Shown here: positions 33,191 to 43,700 of the stretch, one piece after another | Numbering within the stretch: the first letter of the stretch is position 1 | How the letters are laid out: each line of letters begins with the position of its first letter | Assembly: GCA_017940465.1 (NCBI GenBank) | Contig: JAGAYN010000012.1 | Coordinates: 1-56,088, forward strand | Reading direction: 5' to 3' | Length of the DNA: 56,088 nucleotides | DNA from: Bacteroidales bacterium | Lineage (GTDB): Bacteria; Bacteroidota; Bacteroidia; Bacteroidales; P3 | The notes under the pieces: generated by a model | What the model was told of the DNA's origin: nothing | Database searches by the model: none | Seen by the model: the letters and a program-made list of their open reading frames with translations, nothing else | Position numbers and translations under genes: made by a program

Positions 33191-33961
33191 CTACCTCTTC
33201 TTGTCTTGTTTTCGTTGTTTCTCCTTTTCCTTCTTGGCTGCCTTGCGGGCCTTCTCCTGCTCCTTCTTGGCCTTCGCACGGTCGCTCTTGGCCTGCTCGC
33301 GGGCTTTCACCTTGGCCCGCTTGGCGGCGGCAATGGAGTCCTGCACCGCCTGTTTGCGCTGCGCCTCCTGGGCTTGTGCCTGCTCCAGGAGCTCGCGCTT
33401 CTGCGTGGCTGTGAGGCGGATGGGAAGCTGCACGGAATCGACGGGCGTCTGCATCTGCAGCCAGAGGGTGTCCGTGCTGTCAATGACGGGAGCCACATAG
33501 GGCAACGGCCGCAAGGCGGTGAGGGAATCGTAGGCCAGCGTTTCCACCCGGTCCAGATCGGCCTTGGGATTGGACGGGCGCAGCGTGTCGCCCAGCAGGT
33601 CGGGCATCAGGCGCTGCTTGATACGTTGCACCATGGCCCTGCTTTCCGGGAAGGCCGCCACCTCGGCATTGAGCATGCGGCAGGCCGCCTCCTTCTGCCC
33701 CATCAGCGCCAGCGCCACGCCATAGTCGGCGTACATGCCGGGGTGCAACGTGTCGGCCTTGACGGCCGACTGGATGCTCCGCGAGAGCTCCGCCGCCAGG
33801 GTGTGGAGGCTGCCATAGGTGTGCTGTGTCTGATAGGCAAGCAACTCGGCACGCGGCATGCCGGCATAACGCCCCGAACAGGCCGCCACAACAAGGAACG
33901 CCGCCGCCACGCACAAGCCTGCCGGCAACCCTGACCTCGTTCTCTTTCCGTTGTTTCCCAT
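33191..33961 (-). CDS. DUF4810-type lipoprotein with long basic tail
   Basis: 256 residues. The signal peptide has the lipobox VVAAC. The conserved part (about 45-110, YADYGVALALMGQKEAACRM then LNAEVAAFPES) fits DUF4810. The last about 90 residues are a Lys/Ala/Glu-rich coiled coil ending KQRKQDKKR, an extension not typical of the family. It is one base from the DUF799 gene and is probably the first gene of the unit, just after rnpB. Confidence 0.8.
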   Translation of the reverse strand: MGNNGKRTRSGLPAGLCVAAAFLVVAACSGRYAGMPRAELLAYQTQHTYGSLHTLAAELSRSIQSAVKADTLHPGMYADYGVALALMGQKEAACRMLNAEVAAFPESRAMVQRIKQRLMPDLLGDTLRPSNPKADLDRVETLAYDSLTALRPLPYVAPVIDSTDTLWLQMQTPVDSVQLPIRLTATQKRELLEQAQAQEAQRKQAVQDSIAAAKRAKVKAREQAKSDRAKAKKEQEKARKAAKKEKEKQRKQDKKR

Positions 33962-33981
33962 GGTCGTTTTTCTCTGTTCAA

Positions 33982-34356
33982 AAAATAGCGGTGCCTGTAA
34001 GCCGGGTTCTGTCGTGTCCTATCATTAATCTCGGGCCGCCGTCGCCGACGGTCTCTATCGACCTACCCCCCGACAGTGCAGGCGAGCCGGCCCGCTGCCC
34101 GTAGGCTTGTCGGTGTATTTGGTCTTTCAGCCCATGAGGCTTGCCATCGCGCCCGTCACCGGGACGTGTCGTGGGCTCTTACCCCGCGTTTTCACCCTTA
34201 CCCCCGCATGGGGCGGAGGCGGTCTGTTTTCTGTGGCGCTTGCTGTAGCCATATCGTTACAATACAGCCCCTTCCCGTTAGGAAGCATGGTGGCTCGCGC
34301 TGCCCGGACTTTCCTCCCGACACAGGGTCGGGCGATAGGATAGCCGCCGCTATTTC
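33982..34356 (-). ncRNA. rnpB: RNase P RNA (class A)
   Basis: The minus strand carries the conserved GAGGAAAGTCCGGGC near the 5' end and the 3' segment ACAGAACCCGGCTTACAG. The ends pair as helix P1 (AAATAGCGG with CCGCTATTT), and the pairing is followed by a T run that ends transcription. The length of about 375 fits class A. It is the catalytic RNA that trims tRNA 5' ends. The ends are set from P1 and may be off by a few bases. Confidence 0.95.
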
Positions 34357-34361
34357 GGGTG

Positions 34362-34369
34362 CAAAGATA
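34362..34369 (-). promoter_or_regulatory. -7 box of the rnpB promoter
   Basis: Minus-strand TATCTTTG lies 6 bases upstream of the inferred RNA start. The -33 region is weak. Confidence 0.65.
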
Positions 34370-34421
34370 CGACTTTTTTTTGAATTGGATACTTTTTAGC
34401 CTCCACCGGCTGAAAATCAGC

Positions 34422-35267
34422 CTATCTCAGGAGGGTCACCGTCCCCTTGCGCTGCACGGCCCTCCCCTCGCTGTCGCGGAATTGGGCCACCCACACATAG
34501 GCCCCCTGCGGGAGCTGGGTGCCGTTCATGCTGCCGTCCCATCGGAAGTCGGCATCGGTGCTGGAGTAGACCTGGCGGCCGCCACGGTTGTAGATATAGA
34601 CCTTGAAATCACTGACCGGAGAGGAATAGCTGAGGCCGAAGGTGCGGTTGCGCTCATCGTCGTCGGAGAGGCTGATGACATTGGGAGCCCACACCATGTC
34701 GGCCACCTCCATTTCCGGCTCTTCCGGCTGGGGTTCCTTGCTGGCGGCGACAGGGGTCGGGTCGGCCACCACCGGCTCTGCCTCCTGTGTTCCGGGCACC
34801 TCATGGCGCGGAATGACAGGCAGTTCCGAGACCGTTAGCGGCTGTGCCGCCGGGGCACTGCTGACTATCGGCTGGAGCTCGGCGGCCTGGCCGGAGGCCA
34901 CCTCTTGCTGCACCGGACGCACGGCCGTGGGGGCCGGTACCGGAGCGGCGGCCACATCGGAGGGCGCCGCCGCGGGTTGCGCGGCGGTGCCGGTCGGCAC
35001 CTCTGTGGAGACAACGGCCATATCGGCAGGGGCCTCCTGCTGCCGCGGAGCCACGGCGGGGATGTCGCGCTGCTGCACCAGCAGGGTCTTGGAGGCTTGT
35101 CCGTCGCGATGGGAAAGGGTGGCACGGACAGCCACCAGGGCCGCCACGGCTACCACCACCGTGGCCGCCACGCCCGCACGACGCATCAGGCGGCGACGGC
35201 GCAGGCGGCGCTGTATGTTTTCAAAAAGACCCTCGTCGGGTTGCTCTCGGTAGTCTTTCAGGTTCAT
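34422..35267 (-). CDS. Probable anti-sigma protein with CHU_C-like domain
   Basis: 281 residues. A short basic cytoplasmic start (about 1-30, DEGLFENIQRRLRRRRLMRR) precedes one TM helix (about 31-48) and a long Pro/Ala/Val-rich linker. The C-terminal domain (about 190-281) reads PNVISLSDDDERNRTF, VYIYNRGGRQVYSS, WDGSMNGTQLPQGAYVWVAQ, which is the gliding-motility C-terminal (CHU_C) pattern. It starts 14 bases after the ECF sigma gene, as anti-sigma factors do. A sorting-type domain on a membrane-anchored protein is unusual and may sense or bind rather than be exported. Confidence 0.75.
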   Translation of the reverse strand: MNLKDYREQPDEGLFENIQRRLRRRRLMRRAGVAATVVVAVAALVAVRATLSHRDGQASKTLLVQQRDIPAVAPRQQEAPADMAVVSTEVPTGTAAQPAAAPSDVAAAPVPAPTAVRPVQQEVASGQAAELQPIVSSAPAAQPLTVSELPVIPRHEVPGTQEAEPVVADPTPVAASKEPQPEEPEMEVADMVWAPNVISLSDDDERNRTFGLSYSSPVSDFKVYIYNRGGRQVYSSTDADFRWDGSMNGTQLPQGAYVWVAQFRDSEGRAVQRKGTVTLLR

Positions 35268-35281
35268 TTCTTATCCTTGTG

Positions 35282-35800
35282 CTATTTGTTTCTGTTCAAT
35301 ATCTCTTTCAGGCGCGACTTGGCACGGCTCAGGTTGGCGCGGACGGTGTGTTCGCTGCATTGGAGGCGGGCTGCCACCTCGCTGTAGCTGTAGTCCTCCA
35401 CCTCCACCAGGTTGAACACCGTGCGTTGCTGGGGCGGAAGCTGCTGCAGGGCGCCCACCACCTCTTCCAGGGCGAAGGGGTCGAGCGGCAGGCTCACGGG
35501 CGTGTCCGCCACCTCGTCCAGCGGCAGCGGGCTGCGGTGCCGCTTGCAATGGTTCACGCAGCGGTTCACCATCACCTTGTACACCCATGCCCCCACGCTC
35601 TCCGGCTTCTTGAGGCGCCCGATGTTTTCAAAGACCTTGATGAAGCCGTCCTGCAGGAGGTCCTGGGCGGTGTGCCTGTCGCGTGCATAGCGCATACAGA
35701 CACCCAGGGCCATTGGAGAGAGTGCATCGTAGAGGGCCCGCTGGGCATGGGGGTCGCCACGGCGGCAACCTTCGACGAGTTGTGTGTAGTCAGGCTCCAT
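35282..35800 (-). CDS. ECF RNA polymerase sigma factor
   Basis: 172 residues. Region 2 (about 20-85: QRALYDALSPMALGVCMRYA, DLLQDGFIKVFENI, VGAWVYKVMVNRC) binds core enzyme and the -10 region. Region 4 (about 115-168: QLPPQQRTVFNLVEVEDYSY, EVAARLQCSEHTVRANLSRA) is a helix-turn-helix. It is a typical ECF factor in an operon with its membrane partner. The regulon is not visible from here. Confidence 0.93.
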   Translation of the reverse strand: MEPDYTQLVEGCRRGDPHAQRALYDALSPMALGVCMRYARDRHTAQDLLQDGFIKVFENIGRLKKPESVGAWVYKVMVNRCVNHCKRHRSPLPLDEVADTPVSLPLDPFALEEVVGALQQLPPQQRTVFNLVEVEDYSYSEVAARLQCSEHTVRANLSRAKSRLKEILNRNK

Positions 35801-35840
35801 GTTGTCTTATAGACACGCAGGGGGTGCGTTTGATGCACAT

Positions 35841-36515
35841 TTAACTTTTTTTAACACTTACCTCCTGTACGGTGAGGATGCCGTCGCCGACGGTGAAGCG
35901 CACCTCATGGCCGCCGAAGGGGAAGCCGTAGGTGCGCGTGGGGTCGTTCTGGTAGTGCGGACGGGGGTCGAGGGCGAGGGTCTGGCGGAGCGCCTCGCGT
36001 TCGGCAGGCGGCAAGGCGGCGAGGTGTCCGCAGGGGTCCTCCACCATGAGGGTGGCCTGCGGGGCATCGGGGGCGAAGCCGCTGCGGGCCTCGGGGTGTG
36101 CGTCGGCGTAAGGGAGATAGGGCTTGATGTCGAGGATGGGGGTGCCGTCCACCAGGTCGGCGCCTTCCACCAGGAGCGTGGGGCCGAGGTCGGGCAGGAT
36201 TTCAACGGCCAGCAGGCGCACCGCCGAGAGCCCTATGGGGTTGGGCCTGAAGGGGCTGCGCGAAGCGAAGACCCCTACCCTCCTGTTGCCGCCCAGGCGC
36301 GGCGGGCGCACCGTGGGGCTCCACCCGGACCGCTCGGCCCGGTGGAACTGCCACAGGAGCCACACATAGTCGAACTCCTCCAGTCCGCGCACGGCTTCCG
36401 CCACGCGATATTCCGGCTCGAAGACCACCCGGCAGCGGTAGCCCGCCAGACCCGCCTGGCGGGGCACTCCGAACTTGGTGGCGAATGGGCTCTCGATGTG
36501 GGCTATTTTTAACAT
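35841..36515 (-). CDS. trmO: tRNA (N6-threonylcarbamoyl-A37) methyltransferase TrmO
   Basis: About 224 residues from ATG 36515. The frame continues upstream into repeat element A but that part is not protein-like. Family features: IAHIESPFATKFGVPRQAG, EEFDYVWLLWQFH, GVFASRSPFRPNPIGLSAVR, DGTPILDIKPYLPYAD. TrmO uses S-adenosylmethionine to methylate t6A37 of tRNA-Thr. It is a single gene. Confidence 0.92.
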   Translation of the reverse strand: MLKIAHIESPFATKFGVPRQAGLAGYRCRVVFEPEYRVAEAVRGLEEFDYVWLLWQFHRAERSGWSPTVRPPRLGGNRRVGVFASRSPFRPNPIGLSAVRLLAVEILPDLGPTLLVEGADLVDGTPILDIKPYLPYADAHPEARSGFAPDAPQATLMVEDPCGHLAALPPAEREALRQTLALDPRPHYQNDPTRTYGFPFGGHEVRFTVGDGILTVQEVSVKKS

Positions 36516-36540
36516 AATTTTAACAAAAACAGGAGGCATC

Positions 36541-36639
36541 CGGCAGGTATCCTCTAAGTATCCCATAGGTATCCTCTAAGTATTTACTTCGACTGTGAAC
36601 CGCTATGAACGCTTATGGACCACTGACCCGTTATGGACC
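36541..36639 (+). repeat. Dispersed 11-base-period element A, copy 4
   Basis: Nine 11-base units: four TAGGTATCC-type, the core TATTTACTTCGACTG, then GAACCGCTAT, GAACGCTTATG and GACCACTGACC units. It lies between the trmO start and the stop of the aldo-keto reductase (38 bases from that stop). Confidence 0.85.
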
Positions 36640-36676
36640 GGCAGGCGGCGCGGCGGAGCCGAAAGGCGGAGGGGGG

Positions 36677-37699
36677 CTACTGCGGGCGGCGGCTCCAGAA
36701 CTGCATGAAGTCTTCCTTGTTCTGCACGAGGAGGTTAGGGGTGTCGAGGCCGTAGGGGCAGTGCTCGACGCAATGGTTGCAGTGGAGGCAGCCGTCGATC
36801 TGCTCCATCTTGTGGAGCCACTCCTCGGTGAGGTAGACGCTGTGTGGCGCGCGGCGTAGGAAGAGGGACATGCGGTTGCAGTCCTGGATCTGGATGCCGG
36901 CGGGACAGGGCTGGCAGTAGGCGCATCCGCGGCAGAAGTTGCCCTGCAGTTCCTGTCGGTCGCGGTCGATGAGGGTCTGGAGGTCGGGCGTGAGCGAGGG
37001 GGGATTGTCCTGGAAGGCGAGCCATTCGGTGAGCTCCTCCTCCTTCTGTATGCCCCAGATGGGTGCCACGTGGGGATACTGCGCCAGGAAGGCGTAGGCG
37101 GCGGCGGCATGGGTGATGAGGCCGCCGGCGAGCCCCTTCATAGCGATGAAGCCCATGCCTGCCTGCCGGGTGCGCTCCACGATGGAGAGTTCTTCTTGCG
37201 TGGCCAGGTAGGAGAAGGGGTACTGGAGGGTCTCGTACAGGCCGCATTCGATAGCCTGGAGGGCCACGTTCTGGCGGTGGTTGGTGATACCGATATGGCG
37301 CACCTTGCCCTCCCGCTGCGCCTGGAGCATGGCCTCATAGAGGCCGGTGCCGTCGCCAGGGAGGGGGCAGAAAGCGGGGTTGTGGAACTGGTAGAGGTCC
37401 ACATAGTCAGTGCGCAGCAAGCGCAGGCTGGTCTCCAGGTCGGCCCGGAAGGCGGCGGCGGTGGTGGCGCCGGTCTTGGTGCTGATCACCACGTCGGACC
37501 GGCGCCCCTCGAGGGCGACGCCCAGCTTGGCCTCGCTGTCGGTGTAGAAGCGGGCTGTGTCGAAATAGTACATGCCTCCGTCCAGCGCACGGCGTATCAG
37601 GCGGACGGCGTCGGCTTCCGGAATACGCTGGATGGGCAGCGCCCCGAATCCGTTTCGGGGAACGATGAGGCCCGTGCGGCCAAGGGTGATCTTCTCCAA
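36677..37699 (-). CDS. Aldo-keto reductase with ferredoxin-like domain
   Basis: 340 residues. The AKR barrel (about 1-245) has NGFGALPIQRI, GGMYYFDTARFYTDSE with the catalytic Tyr, and LRTDYVDLYQFHNP. The C-terminal part carries two cysteine groups, CRGCAYCQPCPAGI and CLHCNHCVEHCPYGL, that fit [4Fe-4S] clusters. This group of Fe-S aldo-keto reductases is common in anaerobes; electron donor and substrate are unknown. It follows the giant secreted gene after repeat array B. Confidence 0.92.
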   Translation of the reverse strand: MEKITLGRTGLIVPRNGFGALPIQRIPEADAVRLIRRALDGGMYYFDTARFYTDSEAKLGVALEGRRSDVVISTKTGATTAAAFRADLETSLRLLRTDYVDLYQFHNPAFCPLPGDGTGLYEAMLQAQREGKVRHIGITNHRQNVALQAIECGLYETLQYPFSYLATQEELSIVERTRQAGMGFIAMKGLAGGLITHAAAAYAFLAQYPHVAPIWGIQKEEELTEWLAFQDNPPSLTPDLQTLIDRDRQELQGNFCRGCAYCQPCPAGIQIQDCNRMSLFLRRAPHSVYLTEEWLHKMEQIDGCLHCNHCVEHCPYGLDTPNLLVQNKEDFMQFWSRRPQ

Positions 37700-37702
37700 A
37701 CC

Positions 37703-37775
37703 TCTTTTAACTTAAGAATGAAAAATATAAATTAAAAAAAAATCTATAACCTATAACCCATAACCTATAACCTAT
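37703..37775 (-). repeat. AT-rich repeat array B, copy 3
   Basis: On the minus strand it reads as TAGGTTA/TGGGTTA 7-base units and then a T-rich TTCATTC end. It is in the opposite orientation to copies at 1.8 and 13 kb. It starts within the stop codon of the giant gene and fills the gap to the aldo-keto reductase. Confidence 0.8.
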
Positions 37776-40700
37776 CTAATGACGGTGATTCTGCGCGGCG
37801 TGTCGCTGCCCACCTGGACCAGGTAGACACCCGTGCCGGGAAGGACGGTCTGGAGGTGCGGGGCGACGGCGGCATGGCTGACCACCAGACGGCCCACGGC
37901 GTCGAACACACGCACGCTCCGACCCTCGGCACCCTCCACATGGAGGATGTTGGCCTCGGTGCGGATGCGCACTCCGTCCTGCTCCACGTCGTCGATGCCC
38001 ACACTGGCGATGAAGTGCGCCTCGAGGGTGACGTCTTCAGTCAGCACGAAGGAGAAGGTCTCGTTGGCAATGTGGGCTGCCCAGGGGAGCGAGTTGCTGG
38101 TCCAGTAGCCGAAGGCGTAGCCGTCATGGGCCTGGGCCACCACGAAGACCGTGTCGCCAAAGTGGCCGCTGTTGGTAGTGGCACCGGCAATGGTGACCAG
38201 CACACGGCCCGTGTTGAGCGGATATGCCTGGGCGGTGACGGTGTAGCGCACATCCTCGGCCTCGGTGAAGGCCATGAGGGTGACGTCCTCCTCGGGAAGG
38301 AAGGTGTAGCAGGGGTCGGTGGAGAGAAGCGTGCCGTAGATGTCGTGCCAGCTGCGGAAGATGTAGCCCTGGTCCGGGAAGGCACAGACGGTGACGCTGT
38401 CGCCATAGCGGAAGGTGCCCGCGCCGAAGAGGGTGGCATGGCCGCCCTCGAGGGAGACGGTGTAGCGGTCCACATCGAAGAAGGCTATTAGGATAGTGTC
38501 GGAGGTGACGGTGACGGTGCGCAGGGCATCGGTGCTGCCGTCGCTCCAGCGGAGGAACCTGCCGTGCTGGGAGGGGGTGGCCTCGAGGGTGACCTCGGTG
38601 CCGGGGTAGACGGTGGTGGCGGAGCAGCTGACGGTGCCGAGGTCACTGTCGGCACTCACGGCGGCCACCACATACTGGTTCACCTCGGTGAAGAGGGCCA
38701 CCAGATGGACGTTCTCCGTGAGGGTCAGCGTGCGGACGCTGTCGCTCACGCCGTCGCTCCAGGCCACGAAGCGGTAGCGGGCGGTGTCGGAGGTGCGGGC
38801 GGTGAGCGTGACGCTCTCGTTATAGCTGTAGACATTCTGCAGCGGATCCACCAGCACACTGCCCATGGCCGCATCGCTGGGCACGGCGGTGAGGAAGAGG
38901 TCGATGGAGAAGTTGGCGGTGAGGACGGTGTCCTGCGTGAGGGTGAAGGTGTAGTTCTCGCCAGCCACGCCGTTGCTCCAGCCCTCGAACGGACAGTTGG
39001 TATTGCCCACTGCCAGGAGGCTCACCTCGCTGCCATAGGGCAGGCTGAGGGGGATGCCGTTGGCGATGCCAGCCACATAGCCACGCTCGGGATGACTGAC
39101 ATTGACCTGGATGCTCACGCTGTCCTGCGCGAAGAGGGCCACGGCGATGAAGTCGGCCCCGTTGAGGGTGATGGTGCGCACAGTGTCGGTGGAGCCGTTG
39201 TCGCTCCATCGGAGGAAGTGGCAATGCGGTGCCGGACGGGCAATGACAGTGTGTGTGGTGCCGTTGTCCACGCTGTAGGCCGAGCCCAGGGCTTCACCCA
39301 GGGTGGGATCGCTGCTGACCACGGCCACAGAGTACTTGTCGGCCTCGTCGAAGATGGCCATCACACTGCGGTCCTCGGTCATGCTGACAGTACGCACGGG
39401 CGCGGTGGTGCCATCCTCCCAGGCCACGAAGCGGTAGAGGTTCGTGTCGTGATTGACATAGCTCACGTCCACCGTCTCGCCATAGCGGTAGAAACTCTTG
39501 GCAGGCGAAAGGGTGATATGGCCTTTGAGGTTGTCGTTGGTGGCAGTGTCGATACGGTAGTCGGCGCTGTCGAAGTAGGCGGTGAGGCCGGTGATGTCCT
39601 CGCTGACCACAATGATGCGCGGGTTGAGCGTGTCGCCATCGCTCCACGAGGCGAACTGCACCCCCTGGTTGGGCGTAGCCAGCAGGAGGAGGCGCGTGTC
39701 GTAGACATAGCGGCCATTGACGGCGGTGTTCACCGAACCATAGTCCGGATCGGCATCGACCAGCTGCACATTGAAACTATCGCGCACAAAGATGGCGGTG
39801 TAGGCGACATTGGTGTCCCACGTGATGACGCGGCTGGCGGTGATTACACCGTCGCTCCAGCGCAGGAAGTGGCAATGGGGGTTGGCGAAAGCCTCGAGGC
39901 GCGAAGCCTGCGACCCATAGGGACGCGTGTCGCTACCGGTAACATATCCGAACGAAGGCTCGTTGGGTGTGCCGGTGATGGTGTAGCGGCGCGGCGAGCA
40001 GTGGGCAATGTAGTTCTCGGTGCTGTCCACCACGATGGTACGTGGGTTGAAGGTGCTGCCGTCGCCCCAATGACTGAACTCATAGTGGGTGTTCGGCGTG
40101 GCGGAAATGACCACAGAGTCGCCATAGGGGTAAGTACCGCTGCCGGTGGTGGTGGCAAAGATGCCGCTGACCTGTATGTCGACATTGGTGGTGGCGAAAC
40201 TGGCAGTGACGGTGGTGTCGCCGGTGATGTGCACGGTGAGCGTGGGCATCGAGGAGGGCTGGCCATTCCATCCCTCGAAGTACTGGCCCTCGAAGGCCAC
40301 GGCAGTGAGCACAGCATCGGTGTTGTACTCATACATGCCGGCACCGGTGACATAGCCCTTGTTGCGGTCATTCACCTCCACGGACAGTCCGTAGCGTTCC
40401 GGAGCAAAAATGGCGGTAAGCGTAAGGCTCTCGGTCATGGTGATAATGCGGAGGTTGAGGGCCGAGTCGGCAGTGCCGTCGCTCCACTTCACAAAGCGGT
40501 AATGCGGTGCGGGAGTGGCCCGTATGATAGCCACCTCGCCGGGATAGTAACTGGTGCGGTCGGTGCTGACGGTGCCCCAGGCAGTGTTGCTGCTGCTGAT
40601 GGTGAGGTTGTACTGGTCCTTCTCGCGATAGACAGCGGTGATGGTGAGCGAACTGTCCACCGAATAATCCAGCACGGCGCTGGTGTCGCCGCTATGACTC

Positions 40701-43700
40701 CAGCCCACGAACTCATAGCGCAGGCTGTCCAGCAGGCGTGTGACGGCATGGATGGGGTCGCCGAACTTGTAGTCGCCCTCAATGTCGCCGCCCACAATCT
40801 CACCCATGCCGGGCGTGGCGGTGACCAGGACATGGTAATTGGTCTTATAGAAGCAGGCTTTGAAGTAGGCATCCTCGAAGGCCTGGTAGGTATAGATGCG
40901 GCTGCGGCTGACGGTGTCGCCTGCGCTATTGACCCACGCCTTGAAGCTCCACCCGTCGAGGGTGTCGGCCGTGAGGGTGACGGTGCCGCTATAGTATATC
41001 TCGCCACTGACAGCTACGCTGCCATGCAGCGGGTCGTCCACTCCCGCCGTGATGCTGAGGGCCTCGGCCCCGAAGATGGCAGTGTAGGTCTTGTTGCCCG
41101 TCACAAGGGGACGGTAGGGGTTGTCCGTGCTGCCGTCGTCCCAACGGATGAAGAAGTAGTGGTCGTATGGGGTGGCTTCGAGGAAGGCATTGCTCCCGTA
41201 GCCGTAGACAGCCGTGCCGTCCACCGCACCCCACGTGCGCATATTGGCCACGGCGGAAATCTCCATCATGTCGGGCTGGAAGTAGGCGGTATAAGTGCGC
41301 GTGGAGCCATTGCTGCCCCAGGCGGTGATGATCTGGGTGGGAGCGGTGTTGCTGTTGCTCCAGTTGTGGAAGCTGTAATGGGTATTGGCCGTAGCCACCA
41401 GCCCCACAGTGTCGCCCACCGCCACACGCATGCTGGTAGGCCCTCCCTGCGTGCGGAGGTACACATTGCCACGCTCGGCATAGGAGGTGTTCACCACCAC
41501 GGTGATGGAGTCACGCTCGAAGTTGGCGATAAGGTTCTTGTTGCCGTCGACATTGACGGTGAGGGGATTGGCATTGGAAAAGGCGCTGCCTCGCCACTGG
41601 ACGAAACGCACATTGCGTTCCGGAGTGGCCACGAGGGTAACCTGCGAACCATACTCGTATATGCCCGTGCCATTGACACTGCCCAGCGTGGGCTCATTGA
41701 CAGTGGCCGTCACCTGATACTTCTTGGGCGTAAGCACACCTGCAACCACCTGGCTCTCCGTACCGGCCACCACCTCGGCCACACGCACCATGCCGCTGGA
41801 AGAGACATTGGCGGGAGCGGGAACCCACTGGAAGTCGTAGTGGGTGGTATCGGTAAGGGATGCCATGACGGTAACAGTCTCGCCAGGATTGACAATGCCG
41901 CTGGCGGGCACGGTGACGATGGTACCCAGGCTGGGAATGCTCAAGGTACCCACGATGCGCACCTGCGTCTCATCACAGAAGTAGGCGGTGATCACAGCGT
42001 CACTCTCCACGGTATAGTTATAGGTGGCGGTGAGGGTACCGTCACTCCATCCGGCGAAGGTGTAGCCCGGCGCAGGGGTGGCCACAAGGGTCACCTGCGA
42101 CCCATAGGCGTAGTCTCCTCCCGTAGTGTTCACCGACCCAAACGCCGCGTCATTGACATTCACAGTAAGCGTGTTGGTATCGGGAGCGAATTCGGCAGTG
42201 AAAGAGTTCTGCGTGATCTCGTTGGAATAGTTGAATGGGCGGGGATTGTCAGTACGTCCGTCGCTCCAACTCTTAAAATGGTAATGCGGATAGGCGTATG
42301 CCCGCTGGGTGCTCATGTCGCCAATGGTGCCATATTCAGGACCCACAACATAGCCCCAATCGGGTTGCCCGGAGGAAACCCTCACCAGACCAAGCGTAGC
42401 GGCATAGACCGTGTCGGCATCTGTGTAGGCACCCTCGCATAATTTGTCTATATAGAAAACATAATTGTAACCCGAAACGAGACCTTCAGCCTGGTAGTTC
42501 TGCGCATGGATGCCGGTAACAGTGGTCGTATCCGTCTGCCCAATCACAACATATCTTACACGATAGGTCTCGCCTTGATTCTGTAGCCCAGACCAGGTGA
42601 AGCGCACAGAACGGGCCTCCAGGTGAGAGGAGTCGATGGCAGCCTGTATCGGCATCTTGCAGGCGGGCGAAGGATCTACAGCCACGCTATAGAATGCCAG
42701 AAAGGTTTCTGCGCCCGATGTCGGTACAGCGCGGAATGCCAGACGGGCACCGTAAGGGATAGTCTCAAAATCTTCTTCAAGGTCTATGCGATGATAGGTC
42801 TCTTGCGAGATAGTGCCAAGGGGAACAAAGGAAGAGGCATCGTTGGGGTCGATGATATAGCCGTATTGGGCAGTGATGTCATTCCCCTTGACGCAGTTGA
42901 AGGACAGCACACTATTCTCGACACTTGTCGCCATGACTGGAAGCACGGCCACAGCGGGTTCACTGCCCCCTTTGGTCTGCATCATTAAATAACGGCCGTT
43001 CGAGACGTAGATTTTCGGATAGTCGGATTCCGTGGCACTGAGGTTAGGGAAAGCCCAGCACATAGGGAGATTGTTGGCGGGATGGTAGGTAGGATATGCG
43101 TCGCATGAGGTAAAGTCGTCGCTATAGGGAAGGTCCTGGGGAGTGCAGACGGTGGTGAAGCGGATGCTGGCGGGAGCAAATGAGGTGTCGCCGTCTCCGC
43201 AAATCGAACGCACGTATGCGTCGTAACGTTGCGTGGGCTGGAGGCCACGCAGGGTTACCGTCGTGTCGGCCGTGACAGTCGTCACGCCGGTTCCACGCAC
43301 AAATCCCTCTTCGCCATATTCGATATGGTAGGCCACAGGGATGGATTCCTCCGGCTTGCTCCACTTCAATTCCACACTTGTGCGGGTCTCGAGGCCCGTA
43401 ACGAGGTTCAGCGGAGGACGGCATCCCGCGTTCGGGGTGACCGTGATCTTGATATTGGCCAGCATGGCATTGCGCGTGTTGGCGGCGGCCGTGCCGGGAT
43501 GCCCGGTGGCATCGTTCATCATCATGAAGACACCGGTCTTGCCCGACATATTGGTAAAGCCGTAGTTCATCGAGCTTGAGGCCGAAGCTCCGTCGCGGAG
43601 CACCGCTATGACGAGGTTCTCCATGCCGTTGTAGTCATACGGCGTGTCGAGCTCTATGGTGTGCCATCCTGCCGCCAGCGGCTGGGCCTCGTTGCCGGAG

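Noticed and set aside
37703-37775. Array B as an insertion-sequence end
   Set aside because: No transposase, no terminal inverted repeats and no target duplication are visible around any copy.
38564-42442. Long plus-strand open frame of 1292 codons
   Set aside because: It is the antisense shadow of the giant repeat gene; composition is Gly/Val/His-rich without any protein motif.
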